Assembly (NCBI GenBank): GCA_015680685.1
Contig: MNCI01029492.1
Coordinates: 1,326,599-1,390,598 of the forward strand
DNA: 64,000 nt
Source of the DNA: Gnetum montanum
Taxonomy: Eukaryota > Streptophyta > Gnetopsida > Gnetales > Gnetaceae
Reading direction: 5' to 3'
The position numbers and the translations under genes are program-made. This document shows, in pieces, positions 34,600 to 46,000 of the stretch (the first letter of the stretch is position 1; each line of letters begins with the position of its first letter). The notes beneath the pieces were generated by a model that had not been told where the DNA came from, did not search any database, and worked only from the letters and a program-made list of their open reading frames with translations.

Positions 34600-35581
34600 C
34601 CATCTCCCCCACAACTGAGTTGAAAGGAGGAGATCTAAAATATGGAGCATGGTTCTCCATCTGATGAGGTGCTTGTTGTATTTGTTAGCTTATGCTCATG
34701 GAAAGGTGTGACCTGTTGTATGTTGACTAGTTGTTTCTTGTCTAGGATTTTAGGTTTTTAGATCATCATGGCTCTAGATGGAAAAGTTTCATAAATTATA
34801 TAAGGTCCTTCCCACACCATTTGGAACTTAGTTCATTGAGGTATGTGTTTGGGGTTCTAGTAGAGAACCCTATCTCCTAGTTGAAGTTTGACTTTTCTGA
34901 TTTTAAGGTCATGGCACTTTTTGTTGTATGCCTTGTGCAACTCGTTAGATGATAGGGCCATAAATCAATTTTCATCTAACAAGTTGAGATTTATCAATTT
35001 TTCTTTTTCTGCTAGACTCAAGTCAAGGTTGAGGTCATAGGTTGTTGAAAGTGTATGGAGCTCGGATTGAAGAGGAAGTGTTGGTAATTTTCCATACACA
35101 AGCTCATAGGGAGAGTAGCCTATAGGAAGTTTCAATGTTGAGCAATAAGCCCAAAGGGCATCATGAAGCTTTGTGCTTTAGTCATTCCTATATTTGCTAA
35201 TAATTATTGTTAGAATCCTTGTGATTTCCCTATTGGTAATCTTAGCTTGAGCATCGACTTAGGGGTGGTAGGTTGTTGTAAGTTTATGTTCAACCCCCAA
35301 GCATTGCATGCTCTTTTAAAAGGTAGAGCTTATAAAGTGAGTTTCATTATCAGAAATTAATGCATGTGGCACACCAAACCTATTTACAACACTTTGTTAT
35401 ACAAACCAAGTAGTAGTAGAAGATGTATGGTTGATGATGGTTGCTGCTTCTATCCATTTTATACAATAGTCAACAATGACTATGATGTATGCCTTTCCAT
35501 TTGACATGGGTGTGATGGGATCCATGAAATCAATGCCCTAGATGTCAAAGGATTCCAATGGTTGAATCCATTATTGGGGTC
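34600..35581 (-). pseudogene. Athila-M integrase, downstream part
   Basis: Continues the integrase that Tat-B interrupts. Visible in order on the minus strand: GIDFMDPI (first catalytic D), FGVPHALISDN (second D), TTTYHP, then QAKITNREITRIL, where the expected catalytic E is K; GYSPYELVYGKLP; SELHTLSTTYDLNLDL; the C-terminal domain and NIQQVTPFHE. Stops at several places. The polypurine-like CATCTCCCCCACAACTG at 34600-34616 follows the end of pol. The lost glutamate alone would inactivate the enzyme. Confidence 0.85.
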
Positions 35582-37019
35582 TGTACTGTCTGAAATTGTC
35601 GGTCTCCGGCTGGAATGAAACAGAACCAAGAGATCCCCGAACAAGCACAGAAGACCCTACCTTCACTTGAGGGCAAGCTGAAACTAACGAAGGCAGAGTA
35701 CCTTGGGTGGTCTGTACGCGGATCAGACAAGGATTTCCCCAAACGTATGCTAATGTGCAATACGCTAGGTTATATGCAAACAACGTAACAAATGTAAAAC
35801 CAGGTGTAAATGTACAGGAATGCAGACAATAAGTACACAAAAATGAACGAAAAAATATAACAAATCTTAGCGAAAGAAAAGTGGCAATATTATTGCATAA
35901 TGGAAGTTACAGTGCATTGGTGTAAACACAGTTGTGGATCTGGCACAAGGCGGATGGAAAGCTCCAGTGAATGCAGTGGGATGATGGTTTGCTGGATTCG
36001 GCTGCAAGCACAGCGTGGGAGCTGTATGCTTAGCATGCAGGATAGAAGCCCAGTGTGAAGGATACAATGTTCTAGATGTTCTTAGTGTGGATTGCCCCAA
36101 ACTTTTTGCCAAGATGCCTCTGATTTTCCAACCCTGATTTGGTCAAAAATCGAATTTTTTATATAGGCGTGGGCATTCTATTCGGATCTGAGACAAGATT
36201 ATTAGCTGTGGGGTGTTGGAATTCCGGATCAAGTGACATGTGGAGCATTGACCAGGTGTAGACGAATGAAATTTTACAAGTGTACAATGTGCTGCATGCC
36301 AGTGTGTACTGCTGTACGCCAGCGTATACACACTGGGTGTGTGAACTCAACGTACAGACTTGACTAAAACAAAAGATGTCATTTTTACAAACTACTGCTA
36401 CAACAAGAAGTATCTAGTTCACCCTTCGGATTTGGGCTCGGATGTCATGAGAGTGCTACTTATATTTTTGGACTTGATCTGACATGGTTCTGCTGATGTC
36501 TTCCACTGATGTACGTTGTGCTGCATGCTGGATGGTGCACGCCGGGCGTACACGCTAAGCGTATACGTTGGGCATACACGCTAGGTGTACAATATGTACA
36601 TGCTCGGCATATGAACCCCAAAGTGCATGATCTCGAGGTCAAAACCCAATTTTCTTGAGCCCATGATGATGCCTAACAATTACCCTGTCTCTAACAGCCG
36701 ATGCCTTGTGAAAACTTACCATGGAATGCCTATTTCGAGTAATCTTTGGAGTCGCACGCTGGGCGTGCATGCTAGGCGTATACACTGGGCGTGCACTCTA
36801 CATACTCAGTAAAATCAAGTATTTTGATCTAAGAATGGCAAGTTTGATTCTGGATGTTGCCATAGTCTTTTGTGGATCCCGAGGAACCATTTCTTACTTG
36901 GTTCGACTCCATTTGAAGCTGTCTGCAAGGTTTCCAAGCTTCAGTCATACTGAGGGGCATCATGACTTAGCTTGATTCTTGTCAGAGAAGTACTAAGCTC
37001 AAAATTTTATGGTGTTTCA
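35582..37019 (-). mobile_element. Tat-B 3' LTR
   Basis: 1,438 bases, TGTACTGTC to GTGTTTCA in plus-strand view. TATA box reversed at 36158-36165. Clusters of GGGCGTACACGCT and CACGCTGGGCGTGCAT (36535-36600, 36750-36800) form short inverted and direct repeats. The adjoining polypurine tract, reversed, is TTGGCTCCTTTTTG from 37020. Confidence 0.93.
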
Positions 37020-38352
37020 TTGGCTCCTTTTTGTTGATGCTTGGAGGAATCAACTCGAGAAGCATCGACAAAGAAGTACAAAACACCACAAGCGACTTGG
37101 TAGAAACATTGTCCTTTGACACTTGGCCTAGTGTCATCGCACCGTGTTCAGTAGTACATGGAATTAACGAAATGAAATTTATAGCTGGATAGGGGGATGG
37201 AAATTGTGGAGATAGGGAACTGAACTAGGAATTGTGCATAGGGAAGGGGATGCTTTGGTGTGTGTCGAGTCATGTTGATCCTTGTCAACAGCCATTGTCT
37301 AGCAGACTCGGGACCAAGACATGTGGTGTACATCCTTTGGTGGAACAAGACTCTTGTTTAAGAGGACTTGTTGGCATAACCAAAGCCACGATGATGATGT
37401 GTTACACTCTTTGGAGGAATAGGGCCTCTGTTTGATATTAAAGTGTGCCTGTAATGAAGAGCCAGAGCCACGTAATGAGATGTTACTTGAGTGTTTGAGA
37501 CTTGAGTACTTACTTCCAAGATAATTGCTTTCCCACCTACGGCTTATATGGGAAGTGCCAAGGGTCTTTTTTTTTGAAAGAGCTTTGTTTTGATCTTGTA
37601 CTCATTGCTCAGGTGCCATGTCGTGTGTTGCATGTTGTGTGTTGCAACTGCTTAAAGGTGTTGCAGTGCGCCACGATGTGCTCGATGTTTTGGAATGCAC
37701 TGGGTGTGTCTGGGGTATGACTGAGTAGAGTATGTTGAGGAATAGATGGGAAGTGTAACAGGAAATGTACTAGTGAATGGCTTGATTAACCTAGTTATGT
37801 GTGTTAGGCACAATGTGATACCTTGCCTCTGTGACGAAGTGCATTCTTGTACGAACACCTCTGAGTGTCATCCTGCAAACATAATGCCAAGAAGACAAGA
37901 AAACCAGACATCAGAAGAGACTTCAGATATGGAATATGAATGTCAGTGATGTTGTTAGGATCCACTGATGATGAGTGAGGTAGCAGCTCTAATGAAGTTT
38001 GAATGCAGCTATCGATCAGGAGACTGGAGATGAAGCTACCAGTTTCTAGTCATAGCGAACTATTGTGGGTTAGTTTGACATCATAACCCATTAGACAGTG
38101 CTGGTTTATCGTCGTAGCGGATGGTAGATTGCTAGTTTATGTCTTGGCGAACTGTGAAGAGGCAAACTAGTTTATAGTCTTAGCGGACTCTAGTGAACAA
38201 AACTATAGCAGTTTAAAGTCATACCAGATAGGTGCTAGTTTATTGTCATTGTGGACAAACTATGGTGCCAGTTTATTGTCATAACGCCAGGACGAGCTGT
38301 GGTATCAGTTTACCGTCATGATTCTAGGACTAGCACATACCTGAGTTCATGT
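37020..38352 (-). other. Tat-B 3' untranslated region
   Basis: Polypurine tract at 37020-37033, then about 1 kb without recognisable coding sequence, then the AGTTTAA-type repeat cluster (38040-38335) next to the end of pol. The open frames on either strand here are not shared with Tat-A, most of whose equivalent region is lost. Confidence 0.75.
38040..38335. repeat. AGTTTAA-type repeat cluster after Tat-B pol
   Basis: About eight degenerate units such as AGTTTATAGTCTTAGCGGAC, AGTTTAAAGTCATACCAG and AGTTTATTGTCATAACGCC, 30-45 bases apart. Same position as 160-400 in Tat-A, but there the units are nearly identical, showing local amplification in one copy. Confidence 0.85.
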
Positions 38353-39560
38353 TCAAACATAGAACGGTTTCAAGTACAAGTGGTTCGTCGGATGTGCAAG
38401 TTCATTACTGTTCATATTGGTTAATTTAAATGCTTCATTTTCAAATGCTTTGGTGACCAAGTAGGGTCCTTCCCAATTGGCTAAAAATTTGTCTGGGAGT
38501 TCCCGAACGGCTTTGAGTCCAAGGTCGCCTTTCTTGATTGGGCATTTATTGATATCGTGTCGATGGCGTCGTCGTTGTTGCCTTTGGTACTATTTAATCT
38601 GATCGAGTGCACACGTGTGTTTCTCCTCCACCGAATCCAAGTCAACAATGCGTAAGTCATTGTTTTGATCTTCATCGAGGAGTCCAGAGAGCATGATCCT
38701 TAAGGATAGTACCTGCAACTCCAAAGGTAAAACAACTTCTGAACCATAAACAAGACTATATGGCGTTTTACCTGTGGAGGTCTGATGTGTAGTGTGATAA
38801 GCCCATAGTGCGTATACTAATTGTTCATGCCATTTTCTCTTGCTTTGTGTAAGCATCTTCTTTAGTACTGAGATGATGATCTTATTTGTGGCTTCAGCTT
38901 GTCCATTGCTCTAAGGGTAGTATGGGGACGAAAATGAATGTTTTATCCCTAGACTTTCACAAAAAGTTCTAGTTTCGGTACTACTAAACTGTGGCCCGTT
39001 ATCAGTGATGATGGTCATTGGAATGCCAAAACGGGTCACAATGTTTTCTAGAATGAAGTTGCATATGTGTCTAGATGTGGTCTTCCTAAGAGGAATAGCT
39101 TCTACCCATTTCTTGAAATACTCTGTCGCGGTTATGATGAAGCTATGTCCCACGGAAGATGGAGGAGTTATCGGCCCGATAATGTCTAACCCCCACTTCT
39201 GGAAAGGCCAAGTGATTTGTGTCGTATGCAACTCATTTGGTGGAACATGTATCAGATTGCTATGTTTTTGACAGATATTACACGTTTTGACCTTGGAGAA
39301 ATAGTCATACTCCATGTGTGGCCAACAATAGCCCAAACGTCTTATTTTTGTTGCCATTGCTTTAGGTGTTATGTGTCCTCTGCATAGTCCATCATGTACT
39401 TGCTCGACGATGGTTTGGCCATCTGTGCTACTAACGCATGTTAACAATATGCCTTCGTAGGATTGATGACACAACGTGTCTCTTATCAATGCATACTATC
39501 AAGAATGTTTTTGTACTTCATCTTTTTGTGCATTCGTTAGGTGTTGCGATGTTTCACCGC
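38353..39560 (-). pseudogene. Tat-B integrase
   Basis: In frame with the rest of pol. Zinc region GLCRGHITPKAMATKIRRLG followed by KTCNICQKH; core with WGLDIIGP (D), TDNGPQF (D) and NGQAEATNK (E); YALWAYHTTHQTSTGKTPY, SLVYGSEVVLPLELQ; C-terminal NWEGPYLVTKAFENEAFKL; final YLKPFYV and a TGA at 38355. Stops include one after SSPYYP and one at 38590. All catalytic acids are present. Confidence 0.9.
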
Positions 39561-40700
39561 ATAGAAGGTACTCTTTTATGTCATCATACCATTCTACTGC
39601 GTGTGTTGTACTAACGAATGCAATCGATAATTCATCGGGAGTATCAGTTATGGGTTTAGCACAACTGATTATAGAGCTAGGAAACATGTGGAACATATTT
39701 GGCAATATGTTTAGAGCTAACGTGGCAAGTGCATTTGCGATGGTGTTATCATTTCTGGAAACATGTTACACATCTATATCTTCGAATCGCTTCAGTAAGT
39801 GCTTAGCCAAATCATAGTATGGTTGTAAATGTTATGCTTTGCATGTATAAATGTCTGTGACTTGATTTAAAACTAGTTGTGAGTCTCCCCTGACTACTAA
39901 TCGTGTGATGTCTGATGCTAGTGCCACCATGAGACCTCTAAGGAGACCTTCGTATTCTGTTACGTTGTTGGTACAATGAAAGTCGAAGCGATATGCAAAA
40001 GGTTGGATCTCCCCAAAGGGATAGGTGATGACGGCGGCAGCGCTTCCCCCTCGAGAGGTGGATGCTCCATCAAAGTTCAAAATAGCATCATAGTCATTGG
40101 GTACTATGTCTACCGCACTCACATTTTCATCAGGGAACTCTGGCTCTATCGTTGCCTGGTCGTGCATTGGTGATGCAGTCATTTGATTTGCTATGGCTTG
40201 ACCTTTAACTGATGATTGCGTTATATAGTGTAGGTCGAAATCAGCTATCATGGCTTTCCAACGGGCTATTCTACTTGACTCATAAACATTTCCTGTGATG
40301 GCTCTGAGCACATTATCCTTGCAGATTATATTGACTTGGTTACGGAAGAGATAATGTCACCATTTCTTCAAGGAGAAGATAAGGGCTAAACACGACCTCT
40401 CCACCTTGTTGTACTTCTTCTCATGGGTCACTAATGCATGGCCTAAATAGTAAACAGGGACTTCAGTTCCGCCATCTCATTTCTGGCAGAGCATAGAAGC
40501 GATGGATGAATCTGAGGTGGCTAGGTAGATATAGGATGGTTTATTATTCTGAGGAGGGTAAACCGTCGGTAGTTGAACAAGTTCCTTTTTAATGTTATCA
40601 AATGCTTCTTGGCACTATGAAGTCCACTCAAAATGGACATTCTTACGTAGCAAATGGTTCATGGGTCTCAACTTATCCGTCAGTTTTTCTATGAAACGTC
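39561..40700 (-). pseudogene. Tat-B RNase H plus archaeal-type RNase H
   Basis: The gypsy RNase H (about 40330-40620) is damaged: YYLGHALVTHEKKYNKVE is readable around stops. The archaeal-type domain (about 40170 to 39720) keeps NFDGASTSRGGSAAAVITY, TEYEGLLRGL and RGDSQLVLNQV; ANALATLALN follows across stops near 39830 and 39765. The linker DEVQKHS leads to integrase. The frame is the same as in reverse transcriptase and integrase. Confidence 0.87.
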
Positions 40701-41850
40701 TAATGAACTATAATCTACCTTGTAGACCCTGAAGTTCGGTAAGATTACTTGGTAGTTTTAAGTTGATAATAGCTTTAACCTTGTTCGAATCTACTCGTAT
40801 CCCTGCTTCTGAGGCTATGAATCCAAGCATTTTGCTTGTTTTGACTCCAAAGACACCTTTCTTTGGGTTAAGTCTCAGTTCATATTTTAAACAACGTTCT
40901 AGTACCAAGTCTAGATCTTGTACATGTTGTTCTGGTGTCTTTGATTTAACCACGATATCATCTACATAATCATTGAGCGAGTTAAAGATATAATCGCTAA
41001 AGATAAATGTCATCGCTCTTTGGTATGTAACGCCGGCATTCTTGAGACCGAATGGCATCATCGTGTAGCAAAAGGTACCCCATGGTGTCATAAAGGTCAT
41101 CCTAAGTTGATGCTCAAGGTTAATTTGTATCGGGTTATATCCTGAAAAACCATCCATAAAAGATAACAAGGCATGTCTAGCGGTCGAATCAACTAGTTGA
41201 TCAATGCTAGGCAGGGGGAAATCATCTTTTATGGTCGCAACGTTGAAGTCTCGGAAGTCAATGCAGAGGCGAATGCTTCCATTCTTCTTTAGGACAATGA
41301 CCATGTTGGATACCTAGTCAGCATAGTCAACAGCCCGAATGAAACTAGCCTGATAAAGTTTGATGATTTCATTACGGACTGCCAGTGCTACCTCGGGTTT
41401 AACCTTACGTGCCTTTTGTTTCATTGATCTTAATTTTGGGTTGAGTATAATGTTGTGCTGGACTATTTGAGGATCTAACCTAGGCATGTCAATGTAGGAC
41501 CAAGCAAATGCTTTTATGTTGTCTTTAAGCACTTGTGCTATGTCATTGGCCAGTTGCAGGCTTAATAATGTACTTAGTTTCAGGATTTTAAATTCGCCAT
41601 CTGGCATGGTGATGGGGACTTCAACCAAGGGGTCTTCAGTGATGTTATTAGCTTCTAGGTCCAGAGTCTTGGTCATCATTTCGAAACAATCTAACGTTTG
41701 TTGAGTTGATGCCACAAAGGTGTCGTTTGTTGTTGAACCTAAGTCAATAGACACCATGTTGATTTCTCGAGTGATCGTTCCATGCGGTCCATTGATAGAT
41801 AGTGGTAGGAATAATTGCTTGCCGTTCATGACGTCTGCTCTTGCCAACAA
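40701..41850 (-). pseudogene. Tat-B reverse transcriptase and N-terminal extension
   Basis: Starts with MLARADVMNGKQLF (41850) and PRLDPQIVQHNIIL, then core motifs KKNGSIRLCIDFRDFN, FPLPSIDQL, FMDGFSGYNPI, TPWGTFCYTMMPFGLKN and YVDDIVVKSKT near 40950-40975. One stop (near 41312) replaces an expected tryptophan before VSN. Just upstream on the minus strand is TTGTTGGCAAG, comparable to TTGGCAG in Tat-A and a possible splice acceptor for joining gag-protease to pol. The catalytic aspartates are intact. Confidence 0.9.
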
Positions 41851-42480
41851 ACAGCGAGCAACATCGATCAGGTGGCTGGTTATTTTTGAATGTAAGTAAT
41901 TTATGCATTTATGTATCTAAACTGGACTAAGGCCTGCGATGGTAATTTATCGTTGTATCCGGATGCATGGCAGTTTAAGGCCTTACCGGGCCAAATGTGG
42001 CGTTGTAAAAGCTGAACACTTAATTTATTTTCTATAGTATTAATTTCTTTTTTTTTGGAGGCTCAGTGATGGGAGACCCTTAACTTTTGTTGCTATTTAT
42101 TCTTTATCTTTGATTGATATATTCTTTTTCACATAGAGAATTTTCTCCTTCTCTTTACAAGAAACCATTTAGTAAGAAGGGAAAAGCTGATGAGGACACT
42201 GGTAGTTTTTCATCGTACCTGGACGCATGGTAGTTTAGGGCCTTACCGAGCCGAATGTGGTAGTTTAAGGCCTTACCGGGCTGAATGGCGCAGTTTAAGG
42301 CCTTACTGGGCTGAATGGCGCAGTTTAAGGCCTTACCGGGCTGTGTGGCGGTTAATGACATCTAGTTGGTTATATGATTTGTTCATGGTTATTGGGTGTG
42401 AGACTGTCAGATGAGGAATTTGTGTCAAAATGTTTAGTGTGGACAATCGGAATTGTTTTGCAAGAGAATATGGTATGTGG
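41851..42480. repeat. Spacer with AGTTTAAGGCC tandem repeat next to Tat-B reverse transcriptase
   Basis: At 42190-42360 five units of about 31-33 bases read AGTTTAAGGCCTTACCGGGC or close variants; two further units lie at 41940-42000. This is the largest cluster of the border motif in Tat-B and lies where the opposite-strand gene region begins. The rest is AT-rich with no frame. Confidence 0.9.
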
Positions 42481-42595
42481 TAGTGTTCATTATATCGTTA
42501 TTTTGTTTTGAATTTGCTCATACTTTGTACTTTGGTTGATTTTAAATAAATCGAATAAAATATTCAAGGTGGTGGTGGCGGGGTCAACGCGGTAG

Positions 42596-42604
42596 TATAA
42601 AATA
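42596..42604 (+). promoter_or_regulatory. Candidate TATA box of the opposite-strand gene
   Basis: TATAAAATA on the plus strand, 397 bases before the proposed start codon at 43001, between the border repeats and a GC-richer repeat-like leader. Position and sequence fit a plant core promoter; there is no direct proof. Confidence 0.45.
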
Positions 42605-43000
42605 CATGGAGTGAGCGTGAACCCAACAGTCAACACAGGCAGCGTGAACTTGATCCAAATCGCAGCGTGAGCGTGAACCAAATTTTGCGGCGTGAACGTG
42701 CATTTTAGGCGACAGTTTTAGCGTGAACCTCGGGCCCATGACATCAGTGTCAACCTCGATCCCACGGCATCAACGTCAACCTTGGTCCCACGACGTCAGC
42801 GTAGAGGACCAATGACCTTCAGCGTGTAGGGTTCAGCGCAACGTGCAGGAATCAAAGCAACGTGCAGGATTAAACCCCGGTGTGCAGTGTGCAGGAATCA
42901 GGGTAGCGTGCAGGGGTAAACCCCAGTGTGCAGCGTGCAAGAATCAAGGTAGCGTGCAGGGCTAAACCTTGGCATGTAGCGTTTAGCGATCAGGGCAGCG
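42605..43000 (+). repeat. AGCGTG-rich leader of the opposite-strand gene
   Basis: Degenerate units around GCGTGAAC and AGCGTGCAGG recur every 20-50 bases (for example near 42610, 42665, 42720, 42830, 42865, 42905, 42950). The same core continues in intron 1 (43200-43450). Confidence 0.75.
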
Positions 43001-46000
43001 ATGGGCAAGGGCAAGGAAGTAGAAAGTCAGGGGAGGAAGGAGCCCAACTTGACCTTTGCGAAGGAAAGCAAGGCGATGCTCCGGTGTCTGCCCAAACCCA
43101 TGATCCCCTCATGGTCAGGATCGTCATGTCGATAAACCCCGATCCTCTGCCAACAGTTGTATTTCTCTTTAATTTCCCCATCTTTTATCACAGCGTATAG
43201 CATGCAGCTTAGCTTGTTTCCATAGTATGGATGTGGCGTGCAGGAATTTTTGGTTATGCGCTCAGTGTACAAAGCAGGGCTAAAACACTCAGCGTGTGGG
43301 GTTTGTGTACCCACGTTCTGAGGTGCAGCATGCAGGGTTCGCACGTTGAGTTCTGCAGCATGGTGTGCGTAGCGTGTAGGGTTTGCACGTTGAGTTTTGC
43401 AGCGTGCAATGTGCAGGGTTTGCACGCTGAGTTTTGCAGCATGTATACGTCGAGCGTGAACCTTGGGAATTTTTTCTAAGTGTCGTCCCCCGGCGTCAAA
43501 CCTTGTCTTTGTCTGGCCTATTGACTTTGGTTCCTAAATGCTTGCAGGGATCCTAAACCTTTCCTCCTGGTGGTGGAGCTTGTTAGAGTCCTGACATGGT
43601 TCAGGCCCATTGATCTTGATGAGCCTGCCCCTGATATGATTGTCGACCAAAATGGGGTATGGTTCCGAGAAGGGTCCTGTGAATTCCTTGCCTTCATTTT
43701 AGACAAATTTAAAGTGATAATATGGTCCCATCTAAGTGAACAATTAGTGTGGAGCGTGCTTGAGACAATGTTACCAGGATCTTCAAACGGCGTCATGGCT
43801 TTCATGGTGGACATCAACGAGGGACCACTTACGATTGAGGACGGTCCCTCTAGAGGGCCCAGATCTACCTGTTTGTTATCGTGTGTATGGGACTTATTAT
43901 CACATGGCCCTCACCATCTCAATAACACCTTATTTTTGGCCACTCGTGCACATACATTATTTCAGAATCCTCCGGGCACGGTATACAGGGTGGAGAGGTA
44001 AGGTTGTTTAATGTGTCATTTCTGTTCTAATGTTTAGTGTTTGCTCCTATTTTGATTACTGTTCTTTTGCAGGCCCTAAGTTGACAAAGATGGAATATGC
44101 GTAGGCGACGATGGACTTGCATTGGCTCACACTGCTTTAGACACTTTTATGGCAGGTCCCACCCTCCGTGGAGCTGTGTTAGCTTAGGCTAAGGGTGACA
44201 TCGTTCATTTTCATAAGCGGTACTCTAGGGAATTTGCGCAATGTGCAACTCGAGGATGGTTGCATGGGGATTGGTCCCAAAGTGGGCCAGTTTTCCCATG
44301 TGATTCAGATTTGACATCTAGCACCTATCCATCATCTGACGGTAAGTCGCGGTATTTTTCTGACACCTTAGTTCATTTGTTCTGCTATATAATTGGTTAA
44401 ATTGACTCCTCGGTGTTATCCTATGCGTATAGTGGATGTCCCCCCTAGTGGAGCTACTATCACAACTGGGCGGACTGAGGGCACTCTGTCCATGAAATTC
44501 GAGGAGATTAGTGCTGTACAACGGTGGTTACGCACTAAGGCACCGTCACAGATCATCAACTATTTAAGTGACGTAGGCCTCATGGATTTATTTACTACCT
44601 CGAGTCCTGATGTGTCCATGATAGAGATGATTGGAATCGTTGACTCTTTCAATGAATCCGTAACCTACTATAGCATGTGTATCAAGGGTGCTAAAGTGGT
44701 TTTTTGTCTGTCGGAAAAATTCTTCTCAAACCTCTTTGGTGTACCAACAGATGGTGTCAAAGTGGTGGTCAACAGGGCATAGAAAGAGCTCCACATTGTG
44801 CTAGAATTGGAGGATTGGTTGGGCATTCCCAAAGGCTCTAAGGGATTTTCTATGCAAGGTAAGTCAAAAGTGACCGAAGTCAATGAGCTGTATCCCTTGT
44901 TTAGAGCGCGGTGTTCCCCAAGTCTCTTTCTTAGGTAAAAACCTTTGGGGTAGAACTCGTGCGCATCATGCGCACTATTCTAGAGACTGGGGTACGTTAT
45001 AACTGGGGCCAATTTCTGCTCTCGGGTTTCCACAGGGAGATAGTGAGGTTACGCTCAAATATTGAGGTGCAATCCCATTTCACATTTGCATTCTTTACCG
45101 GCTACTTGTGCTGGCTGGCTGAATTTTTAGTTGTTCACATGGATAATAAGTATGTGCTAAGGGATCGTAACCAACTGTCTTGCTCGTGGATTCGCCACTT
45201 ATTTGAGGTGGCCAAATCTCAAGATGCTCCCGAGGGGATTGACGAATCAGTTTCTGTCACAATGGAGGGGTCATCTGGCCATTCCATTCATACACGTGAT
45301 AGTGTGGGGTTGGAACTAGATAGTGTGCCCTATACTGCTAGAAGAGCTGAGCGGGTGATCAAGGAGACGATTGGGGAAGCAAGATCAAAAGTTCAAAAGC
45401 GTGCATGTCCTAGAGAGGTTGCCCTAACTGTAGAGGAATCAAGAGTGAAGCGCATATGTTTTAAGATGCCTGTACAAGGTAAGCTTGATTCATTATTTTG
45501 TCCTTGCTTTATTGTCAACATCATTATTTTTACTTTATTTTTTGATTATTTATACAAAACTAATGTTGATCCTATGAACGTCATTAGAGTTGATTTCTAG
45601 GGTAAGAAAAGTAAGATTAGCACCGATCATCAAGGAGGAAGAGGGCTCAATGAATTTAAATGAAGAGGAGGAAACGAGCAAAGATGAGACAGGAGGAATG
45701 AAAGATCAGGAATGAAACATGTCAGAAAAGGGTAACATTAATGATCAAGGTGGAGTCGACGAGATGTTTGATGATTTCTTGAAAGGGAGGTTAGACCTTG
45801 GCGATCCTCCAAGTTGGGAGGAAGATAGAGACTTCGGTACATTCACCACATTATATATATTTGGCTTTTGAGTTATGCTTTCCATTATTCGGGGTTTTAA
45901 TTTTTTGTTTTCACTGTCACTAGGTGAAAATGTTGAGGCTAGGATGGATCCTAGCGTTCATTTAGAAGTTCCTATGATAAAGGCTCCCACAGGAATGACT

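Noticed and set aside
43231-43479. 82-codon frame on the plus strand and its mirror frames
   Set aside because: Falls in intron 1 of the opposite-strand gene within AGCGTGCAGG repeats; not present in Tat-A.
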